Assembly: GCA_963729275.1 (NCBI GenBank)
Contig: CAVSNH010000004.1
Span: 620,001-684,000, forward strand
Direction of reading: 5' to 3'
Length of the DNA: 64,000 nucleotides
Origin: CAVSNH01 sp963729275
GTDB lineage: Bacteria > Actinomycetota > Acidimicrobiia > Acidimicrobiales > RAAP-2
Part shown: positions 18,214-25,938 of the stretch, piece after piece
Layout of the letters: each line of letters opens with the position of its first letter
How positions within the stretch are numbered: the stretch's first letter is position 1
The notes under the pieces: model-generated
Told to the model about the DNA's origin: nothing
Databases searched by the model: none
Seen by the model: the letters and a program-made list of their open reading frames with translations, nothing else
Translations under genes and position numbers: made by a program

Positions 18214-18522
18214 CGTTGATGGAAATAGCCGACGTTGACCTGGCAAAACGGTCGAGCCATGGGAGCAGTGGTGGTGGTGGTCATGCCTCGCGTCGTCATC
18301 GGCTCACGGCCTCGTTCCGCGGCTGACCGGAACAACCCGCCCCTGGCCACGTCGGCGGCAGGCGGTCGGACCCGAAGCACAGACGGCTCCCACGGCCCGA
18401 CCCCATGCACGAGCGATCACGGTACCAGCCGTCAGCCAGCTGGCGATCCGACCGACCATCCCATTCGATGGGAGTCAGGGTCAACACGGGTGACCGGCGG
18501 AAGCGGGCTCTCGCAGCCACGT
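18214..18522. other. intergenic stretch without a recognised gene
   Basis: No convincing coding signal. It contains one perfect small hairpin, TCCCAT-TCG-ATGGGA at 18459-18473, about 50 bp beyond the stop of the HTH gene on the minus strand, which may be that gene's terminator. Confidence 0.5.
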
Positions 18523-19035
18523 CTAGTTGTCTTGCTGCTCGTAGAGCTGGCGGATCACGGCCTGTCGGATCCACCACGACGCGAAGACGGCGAAAGGCAC
18601 TGCTCTCGTTGCGCTTCCATGGGAGCTGATGGCGTCGGCCAGGCCTTGTCGGCCCGCGCTCAGCAGTTCTTCTCGTCTTGAGTCGTCCGGCGCCAGTGAG
18701 TCGACCACCTGCACCACCATCGAGTCGAAGACCTCGGCGGCGTCAGCCGGCGGTTTGACGGGAAACTCCTCGAACTCAGCCGATGGCTCGCGTTTCTGGC
18801 GCCTCTTCTGCTCCGGGCCGCGCCATTTGGCCCAGGCCGTCTGTTTGCTGACTCCCACCACGTCGGCGATCTCCTGCCACGAGTGGCCCTCGGCACGGGC
18901 CACATCGACGGCGTGATGCTCGACCTCCTGGAAGTAGCGCTCGTACATGCCCGCCGCCTTGAGCAGCTCCATCGGCTCGAGGTCCTCTCTGCGGAGAAGC
19001 TCGTCCCAGGTATTCCAAATTTTTTCGGAGGCCAT
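18523..19035 (-). CDS. HTH protein with sigma-70 region-2-like C-terminus
   Basis: 170 residues. Residues 50-71 form a helix-turn-helix (SWQEIADVVGVSKQTAWAKW). After a charged linker (73-100) the C-terminus, about 118-165, resembles region 2.1-2.3 of primary sigma factors: the REELLSAGRQGLADAI stretch fits the LIQEGNIGL block, and PFAVFASWWIRQAVIRQL fits the FSTYATWWIRQAI block. It stops there: no region 3 or 4 follows. So it may be a DNA-binding protein that contacts core RNA polymerase through a partial sigma domain, or a decayed sigma-derived regulator. Its ATG lies 4 bp from two tandem dyads (19039-19074), so autoregulation is likely. HTH call firm; sigma relationship is my inference from motif likeness. 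Confidence 0.75.
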   Translation of the reverse strand: MASEKIWNTWDELLRREDLEPMELLKAAGMYERYFQEVEHHAVDVARAEGHSWQEIADVVGVSKQTAWAKWRGPEQKRRQKREPSAEFEEFPVKPPADAAEVFDSMVVQVVDSLAPDDSRREELLSAGRQGLADAISSHGSATRAVPFAVFASWWIRQAVIRQLYEQQDN

Positions 19036-19038
19036 TTT

Positions 19039-19074
19039 GTCAGCTTAGCCTGACGGTTGTCAGCAAATGCTGAC
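19039..19074. promoter_or_regulatory. two tandem 16-bp dyads, likely operator of the HTH gene
   Basis: GTCAGCAAATGCTGAC (19059-19074) is a perfect inverted repeat with a 4-nt centre. GTCAGCTTAGCCTGAC (19039-19054) is the same site with one mismatch. Start-to-start spacing is exactly 20 bp, about two helical turns, putting both on one face of the DNA. The nearer copy ends 3 bp before the HTH gene's ATG (minus strand). Confidence 0.7.
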
Positions 19075-19123
19075 GGCCTCCAGGCTTGAAAAGCCGACCC
19101 CGGCGGTCCCGACCCCAGATTCA

Positions 19124-19136
19124 TTCGATAATCTAA
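19124..19136. promoter_or_regulatory. possible MarR operator overlapping the marR promoter
   Basis: TTCGATAATCTAA is a near-perfect 13-bp dyad (one mismatched pair) of the size and AT-rich form bound by MarR dimers. It ends 4 bp before the marR ATG and includes a -10-like GATAAT. Likely autoregulation of marR and the ABC genes. Confidence 0.5.
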
Positions 19137-19140
19137 CTAA

Positions 19141-19617
19141 ATGCCTCTCGAAGCAACCTTCGGGTCGGCGCCGGCGACCGACCAGCGCCGATCCATCGGC
19201 CGGACCGCCGCCTGGCTGGCCAAGCAGGTCGAGATCGGACTGGCCACCGTCGACCTCTCGCTCCCCCAGTACCGGGTGCTCGGGTTGCTCGACGAGTCGA
19301 CGGCCGTGTCCTCCGACCTGGCCACCCGGCTGGACGTCCGGCCACCCACGGTCACTGCCGTGGTCGACGGTCTGGTCACTCGGGGGCTGGTCGAGCGCCG
19401 AGCAGTCGAAGGGGACCGCCGACGCGTGTCCCACGCTCTCACCCCGGAGGGACGGCGCTTGCTGGTGGCCGGCGACTCGGCCGTGTTCGATCGACTCTGT
19501 GACACGGTCGGAGCATTGAGCGACGACGAGGATCGCACGCTCGCCTTCGATGGTCTCGCCGCCTGGCGTCGGGCTTTGCTGGCCGCCCACCTGGCCAAGC
19601 AAGGACCGTCCGCGTGA
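19141..19617 (+). CDS. MarR-family transcriptional regulator
   Basis: 158 residues, winged helix typical of MarR: PQYRVLGLL at 42-50, the recognition region LATRLDVRPPTVTAVVDGL (about 60-78), and wing GLVERRAVEGDRRRVSHALT. Dimerisation helices lie at both ends. Its stop overlaps the GTG of the first ABC gene by 4 bp, so it heads a three-gene operon with a heterodimeric exporter. Family knowledge suggests it represses the operon until a ligand, perhaps an exported compound, binds. A dyad right before the start supports autorepression. Confidence 0.88.
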   Translation: MPLEATFGSAPATDQRRSIGRTAAWLAKQVEIGLATVDLSLPQYRVLGLLDESTAVSSDLATRLDVRPPTVTAVVDGLVTRGLVERRAVEGDRRRVSHALTPEGRRLLVAGDSAVFDRLCDTVGALSDDEDRTLAFDGLAAWRRALLAAHLAKQGPSA

Positions 19618-21557
19618 GGGCACCCGCCTTCGGGCGTCGACGGCCAACCCAGGAGGAAGCGAGCGCCTTCGAGCCCATGGGAGTCACGGCCCGCTACGAG
19701 GCTCCCCCAGCCGGCATCAACCCGGACAAATCGCTCACGTGGCTGCGGCGGGCGTGGCCCATCATGCGCGCTCACCGCGGGATCTTCATCACCTCGCTCG
19801 TCCTCTCGTTCGTCGGCCTAGTCCTGCAGGTACAGATCCCGTTCCTGTTGCAACGCGCCATCGACAACTCGATCGTGGACCATACGGTGCCGCTGTCCCA
19901 CTACGTGTGGTGGGTCGTGGGCCTCGGAGTGGCAGGCGTAATCGCCGGCTATTTCTCGCGCCTTTTCCTGTTCGAGACCGCCTACAACATCGAGTACGAC
20001 CTTCGGAACATCATCTACGAGCACCTGACCCGGATGTCCTTCTCCTTCTACGACCGGGTGCAGTCGGGGCAGCTCATTTCGCGGGCGAACTCCGACATCC
20101 GGTCGGTACAGATGTACATGACCTTCGCGCCGTCCATCCTCGTGCAGTGCTCGATCGCCGTCGTGGCCTTTGCCTACATGCTCTCCATCAACGTGCCGCT
20201 GGCCTTCATCGCCATGGTGACCATGCCATTCGTCTTCTGGAGCGGCGTTCGCATGCGGAAGTCGCTCTTCCCGGTGTCCTGGCTCATCCAGTCCCGGCTG
20301 GCCGAGGTGGCCACCATCGTGGATGAGAACGTGAACGGCGTCCGCGTCGTCAAGTCATTCGCCGCCGAGCAGCAGCAGGTCCGCTCCTTGTCGGGAGCGG
20401 CCGAGCGCGTCCAGTGGAGCTACATCAAGGATGCCGACCTCCGGGCCCGGTTCACTCCGCTCATCCAGAACCTCCCACAGGCCGGCCTGGCCCTCGTGCT
20501 CGTGGTTGCCGGTTACATGGTCATCCACGACCACCTGCCGATCGGGGCCATCCTGGCCTTCAACGCTTACCTGCTGATGCTGCAGGCGCCGTTCATGATG
20601 CTCGGCATGATCATCATGATGGGCCAGCGGGCCTCGGCGTCCGCCGAGCGCATCTACGAGATCCTCGATGAGCCGGCGGCCATCATCGACAGCCCGGACG
20701 CCGTCGACCTGGTCGACTGCAAAGGCAAGGTCGACTTCGACCACGTCGACTTCGCTTACGACCAGGCGGCCGAGGCACTGGTCCTGGCCGACTTCGACCT
20801 GCATCTCTCCCCGGGGGAGACGGTGGCCCTGGTCGGCCGCACCGGATCCGGCAAGTCGACCGTGTCGCGCTTGCTGGCCCGCTTCTACGACGTGAAGCAC
20901 GGGGCGGTCAAGATCGACGGACACGACGTCCGGGATCTGACTCTTCGCAGCCTCCGGGCCAACGTGGGGATCGTGCTCGACGAGCCCTTTCTCTTCTCGA
21001 TGTCGGTACGGGACAACATCGCCTACGGCCGGCCCGACGCCTCCCTTGACGAGGTCGAGGCGGCCGCCCGAGCGGCCGGGGCGCACGAGTTCGTCAGCGA
21101 GCTGGCCGACGGCTACGACACCGTGGTCGGTGAGCGGGGCTACACGCTGTCGGGCGGCCAGCGCCAGCGGATCGCCATCGCCCGGGCCCTCCTGCTCAAC
21201 CCGCCGATACTCGTTCTCGACGATGCCACGAGCGCCATCGACGTGCAGGTCGAGCAAAAGATCCACGCTGGCCTGCGGGTGGCCATGCAGGGCCGGACCA
21301 CGCTGATCATCGCCCACCGGCTCTCGACCATTGCCCTCGCCGACCGAGTGATCCTGCTCGACCAGCACAAGATCGTGGCCGACGGCACCCATGTGGAGCT
21401 GCTCGAGACCACCCCGCTCTACGCCGAGGTGCTGGCTCAGGCCGCGGTGCTCGACGCCGAGGTCGACGACGTGCTGGCCGACAGCGAGACCGCCACAGAG
21501 CCGGACGGCCGTGAACCCGAGGGTCTGGTCGAGTCCCAGCTCGGAGGCACCCCATGA
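19614..21557 (+). CDS. ABC exporter half-transporter with degenerate catalytic site
   Basis: 647 residues: membrane domain with six helices (about 55-340) then an ATPase domain (about 370-600). Walker A GRTGSGKST at 408-416, signature LSGGQ at 512-516, switch His568. Two key residues are altered. Walker B reads LVLDDATS, so the catalytic Glu is Asp537, and the Q-loop reads VLDEPFLF, with Asp456 where Gln is normal. The partner gene has the opposite pattern. This is the signature of heterodimeric exporters such as TM287/288 or BmrCD, with one degenerate and one active site. GTG start inside the marR stop; stop overlaps the partner's ATG. Substrate unknown: drug or lipid export is likely. Confidence 0.92.
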   Translation: MRAPAFGRRRPTQEEASAFEPMGVTARYEAPPAGINPDKSLTWLRRAWPIMRAHRGIFITSLVLSFVGLVLQVQIPFLLQRAIDNSIVDHTVPLSHYVWWVVGLGVAGVIAGYFSRLFLFETAYNIEYDLRNIIYEHLTRMSFSFYDRVQSGQLISRANSDIRSVQMYMTFAPSILVQCSIAVVAFAYMLSINVPLAFIAMVTMPFVFWSGVRMRKSLFPVSWLIQSRLAEVATIVDENVNGVRVVKSFAAEQQQVRSLSGAAERVQWSYIKDADLRARFTPLIQNLPQAGLALVLVVAGYMVIHDHLPIGAILAFNAYLLMLQAPFMMLGMIIMMGQRASASAERIYEILDEPAAIIDSPDAVDLVDCKGKVDFDHVDFAYDQAAEALVLADFDLHLSPGETVALVGRTGSGKSTVSRLLARFYDVKHGAVKIDGHDVRDLTLRSLRANVGIVLDEPFLFSMSVRDNIAYGRPDASLDEVEAAARAAGAHEFVSELADGYDTVVGERGYTLSGGQRQRIAIARALLLNPPILVLDDATSAIDVQVEQKIHAGLRVAMQGRTTLIIAHRLSTIALADRVILLDQHKIVADGTHVELLETTPLYAEVLAQAAVLDAEVDDVLADSETATEPDGREPEGLVESQLGGTP

Positions 21558-23527
21558 CCTGGGGCGGCATGGGCGGTGGCATGGGTGGTCCCGGCGGAGG
21601 AGGCCTCGGCGCCATCGGAAGCGGACCCGGCCGCCCGGGCGTCCCGGGCTTGCCCTTCGCCGGGATCCCCTCCGAGCTGCAGACCGGTGTCGACAAGCTG
21701 CTGGCCACCGAACCGGAGTACGCCGAGCCTGACTTCGTCTTCTCCCACACCGCTTCCGAAGCCGAGCTCAAGAAGTTGAGCCTCGGGCGACTGATGCGCA
21801 AGTACCCGGGCATGCTGGCCCTCGCCGGACTGCTGATCGTCATCATCGCCGTGGCCTCCCAGGAGGGGCCGCAGCTCATCCAGATCGCTATCGACCGCGG
21901 CCTCTACCACAAGCCTCCCGAGTTCTCCGTCGTGGTGGTCGTGGCGGTGTTCTATCTCGTGTTCGTCGCCATCACCGCCATCTCCCAGCGAGCCCAGGTC
22001 AAGGTCACGGGACGCCTGGCCGCCTGGGTCATGAACGACCTTCGGATCAAGATCTTCGCCCACCTCCAGCGCCTGTCCCTCGGCTACTTCACCGAGGAGA
22101 AGGCGGGGGTGATCATGAGCCGGATGACGAGTGACATCGAGAACCTCCAGCAGCTCCTCCAGGACGGCCTTGCCCAGCTGGCCATTCAGGCGCTGACCAT
22201 GGTGGTCATCACCGTCCACCTCTTCACCACCAACGTGAAGCTGGCCGCGCTCACCGAGCTGCTCATCATCCCGGCCCTCGTGGTCGCTTCCATCTGGTTC
22301 AAGCGGGCGTCAGAGCGCGGCTACGACCGGGTGCGTGACGGCATCGCCAACGTGCTCGCCGACCTGTCCGAGAGCCTGCACGGTGTCCGCATCGTGACTG
22401 CCCACAACCGGCAGCGTCACAACATCATTCACCACCGCAACGTGGTCGGTGACTACCGGGCGGCCAACAACTACACCGCCCACGTGAACGCCGTCTACGG
22501 CCCCGGGACCCAGTTCATCGGGGTCATCGGACAAGCCGTCCTGCTGGCCGTCGGGGGCGACATGGTGCTCAACCACACATTGTCGGTGGGCGCCCTCTTC
22601 GCCTTCTTCCTCTACCTCAACCGCTTCTTCGCCCCCATCCAGCTGCTGGTCCAGCAGTACAACTCGTTCCAGCAGGGGAATGCCTCGATCTTCAAGCTCC
22701 GTGACCTGGTCGACACCGAGCCCGAGGTGAAGGAAGCGGACGACGCCATCGTGCTGCCCCCCGTCCAGGGCACCATCACCTTCGACCATGTGACCTTCGG
22801 GTACGACCCGGCCCGTCCCGTGCTCTCGAACATCGATCTGCGCATCGCCGCGGGTGAGACGGTGGCCTTCGTCGGGCCGACCGGGGCGGGCAAGTCGACC
22901 CTGGCCAAGCTGGTGACCCGCTTCTACGACCCGACCCAGGGCCGGGTGCTCATCGACGGCTACGACCTTCGCAACGTGACGCTCTTCTCACTGCGCTCGC
23001 AGCTCGGCGTCGTCCCCCAGGAACCGTTCCTCTTCGCCGGCACCATCCGCGACAACATCACCTTCGCTCGGCCCAGCGCCACCGAACAGGAGGTGGACGA
23101 GGCCATCGACCGCGTGGGGCTGCGGGACGTGGTCGACCGGGCCCCGAACGGCGTCGACACCGTTGTCCACGAGCGGGGACAGACCCTTTCCTCCGGCGAG
23201 CGCCAGCTGCTGGCCCTGGCCCGCGCCTTCCTCGCCCGCCCCCGTGTGCTCGTCCTCGACGAGGCCACCTCCAACCTCGACCTCCAGTCGGAGACCAAGA
23301 TCGAGGCTGCCCTCGACGTCCTCCTCGAGAACCGTACGGCGGTGCTCATCGCCCACCGACTGTCGACGGCCATGCGCGCCGACCGCATCGCCGTGGTCGA
23401 CGACGGGCGCATCGTGGAGGTCGGCTCCCACGACGAGTTGGTGGCGAGGGACGGCCGCTACGCCGAGATGTACGCCACCTGGGTCCGCCAGGCCGAGCTC
23501 TCCGAGCACACCTCCTCCGACACCTGA
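21554..23527 (+). CDS. ABC exporter half-transporter, catalytic partner
   Basis: 657 residues. A Gly/Met/Pro-rich N-terminal tail (1-40) precedes six membrane helices (about 88-360) and the ATPase domain (about 400-640). Walker A GPTGAGKST at 441-449, Q-loop Gln489, Walker B LVLDEATS with the catalytic Glu570, His601. The signature motif is LSSGE (545-549) instead of LSGGQ. In a heterodimer this weaker signature faces the degenerate Walker site of the partner at 19614, while the partner's normal LSGGQ faces this intact site. ATGA overlap (21554-21557) ensures equal translation. Same operon as marR. Confidence 0.92.
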   Translation: MTWGGMGGGMGGPGGGGLGAIGSGPGRPGVPGLPFAGIPSELQTGVDKLLATEPEYAEPDFVFSHTASEAELKKLSLGRLMRKYPGMLALAGLLIVIIAVASQEGPQLIQIAIDRGLYHKPPEFSVVVVVAVFYLVFVAITAISQRAQVKVTGRLAAWVMNDLRIKIFAHLQRLSLGYFTEEKAGVIMSRMTSDIENLQQLLQDGLAQLAIQALTMVVITVHLFTTNVKLAALTELLIIPALVVASIWFKRASERGYDRVRDGIANVLADLSESLHGVRIVTAHNRQRHNIIHHRNVVGDYRAANNYTAHVNAVYGPGTQFIGVIGQAVLLAVGGDMVLNHTLSVGALFAFFLYLNRFFAPIQLLVQQYNSFQQGNASIFKLRDLVDTEPEVKEADDAIVLPPVQGTITFDHVTFGYDPARPVLSNIDLRIAAGETVAFVGPTGAGKSTLAKLVTRFYDPTQGRVLIDGYDLRNVTLFSLRSQLGVVPQEPFLFAGTIRDNITFARPSATEQEVDEAIDRVGLRDVVDRAPNGVDTVVHERGQTLSSGERQLLALARAFLARPRVLVLDEATSNLDLQSETKIEAALDVLLENRTAVLIAHRLSTAMRADRIAVVDDGRIVEVGSHDELVARDGRYAEMYATWVRQAELSEHTSSDT

Positions 23528-23539
23528 ACCCACCAAAGC

Positions 23540-23554
23540 CCGCACTCGGTGCGG
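23540..23554. terminator. short hairpin between convergent ABC and helicase genes
   Basis: CCGCAC-TCG-GTGCGG, a perfect 6-bp stem, fills the 27-bp gap between the ABC stop (23527) and the helicase stop (23555). Likely a shared terminator; no T-run. Confidence 0.4.
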
Positions 23555-25621
23555 TCAGCCGGCCAGCGCCTCGGGCAGGGGCTCGGCGTGCACCATGGTC
23601 AGCTGACGGATGGGTCGGGTCATGGCCACGTACAGCAGTCGCAGACCGCGACGGTCGCTCCCGGCGATGGCCGCCGGCTCGACCAGGACGACGCCGTCGA
23701 ACTCCAGACCCTTGGCCGCCTCCGGGGCGAGGAGGGTGATGGGCCGGGTCATGCCCACCTCCTCCAGGCGTCCCACGTCGCCGCGGCCGGCGGCCGCCTC
23801 GAGGGCCTCGGCCCGGTACCCGGCGGGTACGACCAGTCCAACGAGATGCCCGTCGGCTGCCATCGCCGCCGCCTCCTCGTAGGCGGCGGCAACCAAGCCC
23901 TCCCGTGAGACGGCGCGGATGCGCGGCGGCTCGGTCCCTCGCCGGATGGACGTCGTCGGGCGAACGGTGGGGGCGGCCACCGGCAGGAGACGGGAAGCCA
24001 GATCGAGCACCTGGCCGGGGGCCCGGTAGCCGCGGGTGAGTTCCTCCTGCGAGACGACCGCCGCCTGCGGCAGGAAGGGGAGGATCTCGTCCCATGCGTC
24101 GTAGCTCCACGGCCCGGTGGCCTGGGCCAGGTCGCCGAGCACGGTGAGGAAGCCGGCAGGTGCCCGCCGAGCCACCATCCGTAGCTGCATCGGGCTCAGG
24201 TCCTGGACCTCGTCGACGACCACATGGCCGAAGGCGCGGGCCCGGCCGTCGATGAGGAAGGCGGCCTCATCGAGGAGGGGCAGATCGTCGACGCTCCATC
24301 CTCGCCGTGCGCCACGAGCGCCCGCCGAGAGCAGCTCGACCTCGTCGGCGGTGAGCAGACCCTCACCGATCTCGGTCAGCCGATCCGGGCTCCCGAGGAT
24401 GCCGCGCACGAGCGCCTTGGGGGCGACCGCGGGCCACAGTCGGTCGAGGGCCGCCTTGAACGCATCGGAGGCGACGAGCTCGCGCTCGAGCGCCGGGTCA
24501 TTGGCCTCGAGCCGGCCAGCCTCGCGCAACGTGCGGCGAAACAGGCCGGCCAACCGCGCCCGCAAGGCCGTCCGCCCCGACTTGTAGGGGCCCCCGGCGG
24601 CCGCGATGGTGTCGGCCAGATGGTTGACCAGTGGGGCGTCGAGGTTCGTCCCCACCATCCGGGCGCGGAGGGCAACCTCCCGGTCGAGGTGTCGGCGCTG
24701 GGCGATGAGCCCCCGAGCCAGCACCTCGGCCATTCGGGGGTCACCCTTCAACCGGCGGGCGGCCGGTGGGTCCTGGCGGTCGGCCCGGACTCGCGGCGCG
24801 AGATCGCCCACCGTCGTCTGGACCACCGCCTCCTCACCGAGCGACGGCAGAACCTGGGCGATGTAGCGGAGAAAGGCTCGTGATGGCCCGAGAACGAGAA
24901 CGCCCGTCCGGGAGAGGTCCGGATGGTTGTAGAGGAGGAAGGCGGCACGGTGCAGGCTGACTGCCGTCTTGCCCGTCCCCGGACCGCCCTGGACGGCGAC
25001 CAGCCGGTCGAGCGGGGCACGAATGATCTCGTCCTGCTCGGCCTGGATGGTGGCAACGATGTCGAGCATCTCGCCGGTGCGGGCCCGTTCCAACTCGGCC
25101 AGCAGGGCGTCGCCGCCACGGAGGCGAGCGGTCGCCCCCTCTCGGTCCGCTCCCGACCGGCCGTCGGCGCCGAAGAGGTCGTCGGCCAGCGAGACCACGC
25201 GACCTCGGTCGACCATGATCTGCCGGCGACGGACGAGCCCGCAGTCGTCGGAGGCGCCGGCCCGGTAGAAGGGAACGGCCACCGGGGCCCGCCAGTCGAT
25301 GACCAGGGGGTCGGCGTGGGTGTCCTCCACGTGGCGTCGCCCGATGTGCCAAGACGGGCCCGACAGTTCGTCGATCCGGCCGAAGAGCAGTGGCCGAGGG
25401 CCATCGGTCAACGCCTTGACCCGGCGGGCCAGCGCGGCTTCGTAATCCAGATCGGGTTGGCCCGCCGCCCGGAGGTCCTCGAGCAGTAACCGGGCTCGCT
25501 CATGCATGGCGGCGAGGGCCCGGCGCGACCCGTCGAGGTGCTGCTGTTCGGCGGCTATCTCGGCGTCACCCTCACCGACGTCGTCAGCAGCCGCGTCGGC
25601 CGGCACTTCCGCCGCGCTCAC
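23555..25621 (-). CDS. HelD-like UvrD/Rep-family helicase
   Basis: About 688 residues. A coiled-coil N-terminus (about 15-80) is followed by GRIDELSGPSWHIGRRHVED, characteristic of HelD-type proteins. Walker A GGPGTGKT at about 212-219, Walker B VVVDEVQDLSPMQ, then AKGLEFDGVVLV and LLYVAMTR motifs of superfamily 1A. HelD in actinobacteria removes stalled RNA polymerase from DNA and helps recycle it. GTG start at 25621 chosen; a TTG at 25651 adds ten residues. On the same strand as recCBD but separated by about 320 bp with hairpins, so probably its own transcript. Helicase call is sure; the RNAP role is by family. Confidence 0.85.
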   Translation of the reverse strand: MSAAEVPADAAADDVGEGDAEIAAEQQHLDGSRRALAAMHERARLLLEDLRAAGQPDLDYEAALARRVKALTDGPRPLLFGRIDELSGPSWHIGRRHVEDTHADPLVIDWRAPVAVPFYRAGASDDCGLVRRRQIMVDRGRVVSLADDLFGADGRSGADREGATARLRGGDALLAELERARTGEMLDIVATIQAEQDEIIRAPLDRLVAVQGGPGTGKTAVSLHRAAFLLYNHPDLSRTGVLVLGPSRAFLRYIAQVLPSLGEEAVVQTTVGDLAPRVRADRQDPPAARRLKGDPRMAEVLARGLIAQRRHLDREVALRARMVGTNLDAPLVNHLADTIAAAGGPYKSGRTALRARLAGLFRRTLREAGRLEANDPALERELVASDAFKAALDRLWPAVAPKALVRGILGSPDRLTEIGEGLLTADEVELLSAGARGARRGWSVDDLPLLDEAAFLIDGRARAFGHVVVDEVQDLSPMQLRMVARRAPAGFLTVLGDLAQATGPWSYDAWDEILPFLPQAAVVSQEELTRGYRAPGQVLDLASRLLPVAAPTVRPTTSIRRGTEPPRIRAVSREGLVAAAYEEAAAMAADGHLVGLVVPAGYRAEALEAAAGRGDVGRLEEVGMTRPITLLAPEAAKGLEFDGVVLVEPAAIAGSDRRGLRLLYVAMTRPIRQLTMVHAEPLPEALAG

Positions 25622-25718
25622 CGTTCCACCCGAACGGAGCAGGCCGGCCAAAGGGCGGGCGGTGCGTCGGATCCGAGGCTGGCCACCCCAATAAAACGGT
25701 GTTCAGACGCGCAAATAG

Positions 25719-25736
25719 CCCCGGACATATCCGGGG
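25719..25736. terminator. perfect 7-bp hairpin downstream of recD
   Basis: CCCCGGA / TCCGGGG around CATA. On the minus strand it lies about 200 bp past the recD stop and is followed by CTATTTG, a weak T-rich tail, so it could terminate recCBD. Confidence 0.4.
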
Positions 25737-25780
25737 CACTTTACGCTTAGATTTTGACCCTGGCAAGGCTCCTAGCTGGA

Positions 25781-25805
25781 GAAACTTCCATCCTGTGGAA
25801 GTTTC
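25781..25805. repeat. perfect 10-bp inverted repeat
   Basis: GAAACTTCCA and TGGAAGTTTC around TCCTG. Unusual for this genome in being AT-rich. On the plus strand it is followed by a T5 run at 25814-25818, giving it the form of a plus-strand intrinsic terminator although no plus-strand gene ends nearby; an operator or mobile-unit end is equally possible. Confidence 0.5.
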
Positions 25806-25938
25806 ATCAGAATCTTTTTCGTGGGGCCTTGACGGCTGTCACTTTAACGAAAAGGCGGCGGCGATGCAAGTGGTTTTCCGCCATTGGCGCCGTCCCGTCC
25901 TGATCTCTGTGCCGGACGAGCAGTGGCGGAAAGACGGG

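Larger units (their letters stand above)
25622..25938. other. AT-richer spacer between recD and helD with two perfect hairpins
   Basis: No gene found. Bases about 25690-25880 are visibly less GC-rich than the flanks. CCCCGGA-CATA-TCCGGGG at 25719-25736 and GAAACTTCCA-TCCTG-TGGAAGTTTC at 25781-25805 are perfect stems of 7 and 10 bp. A T5 run follows the second on the plus strand (25814-25818). They may end the recCBD transcript and hold the helD promoter, or be the remnant of a small mobile unit. Confidence 0.55.
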
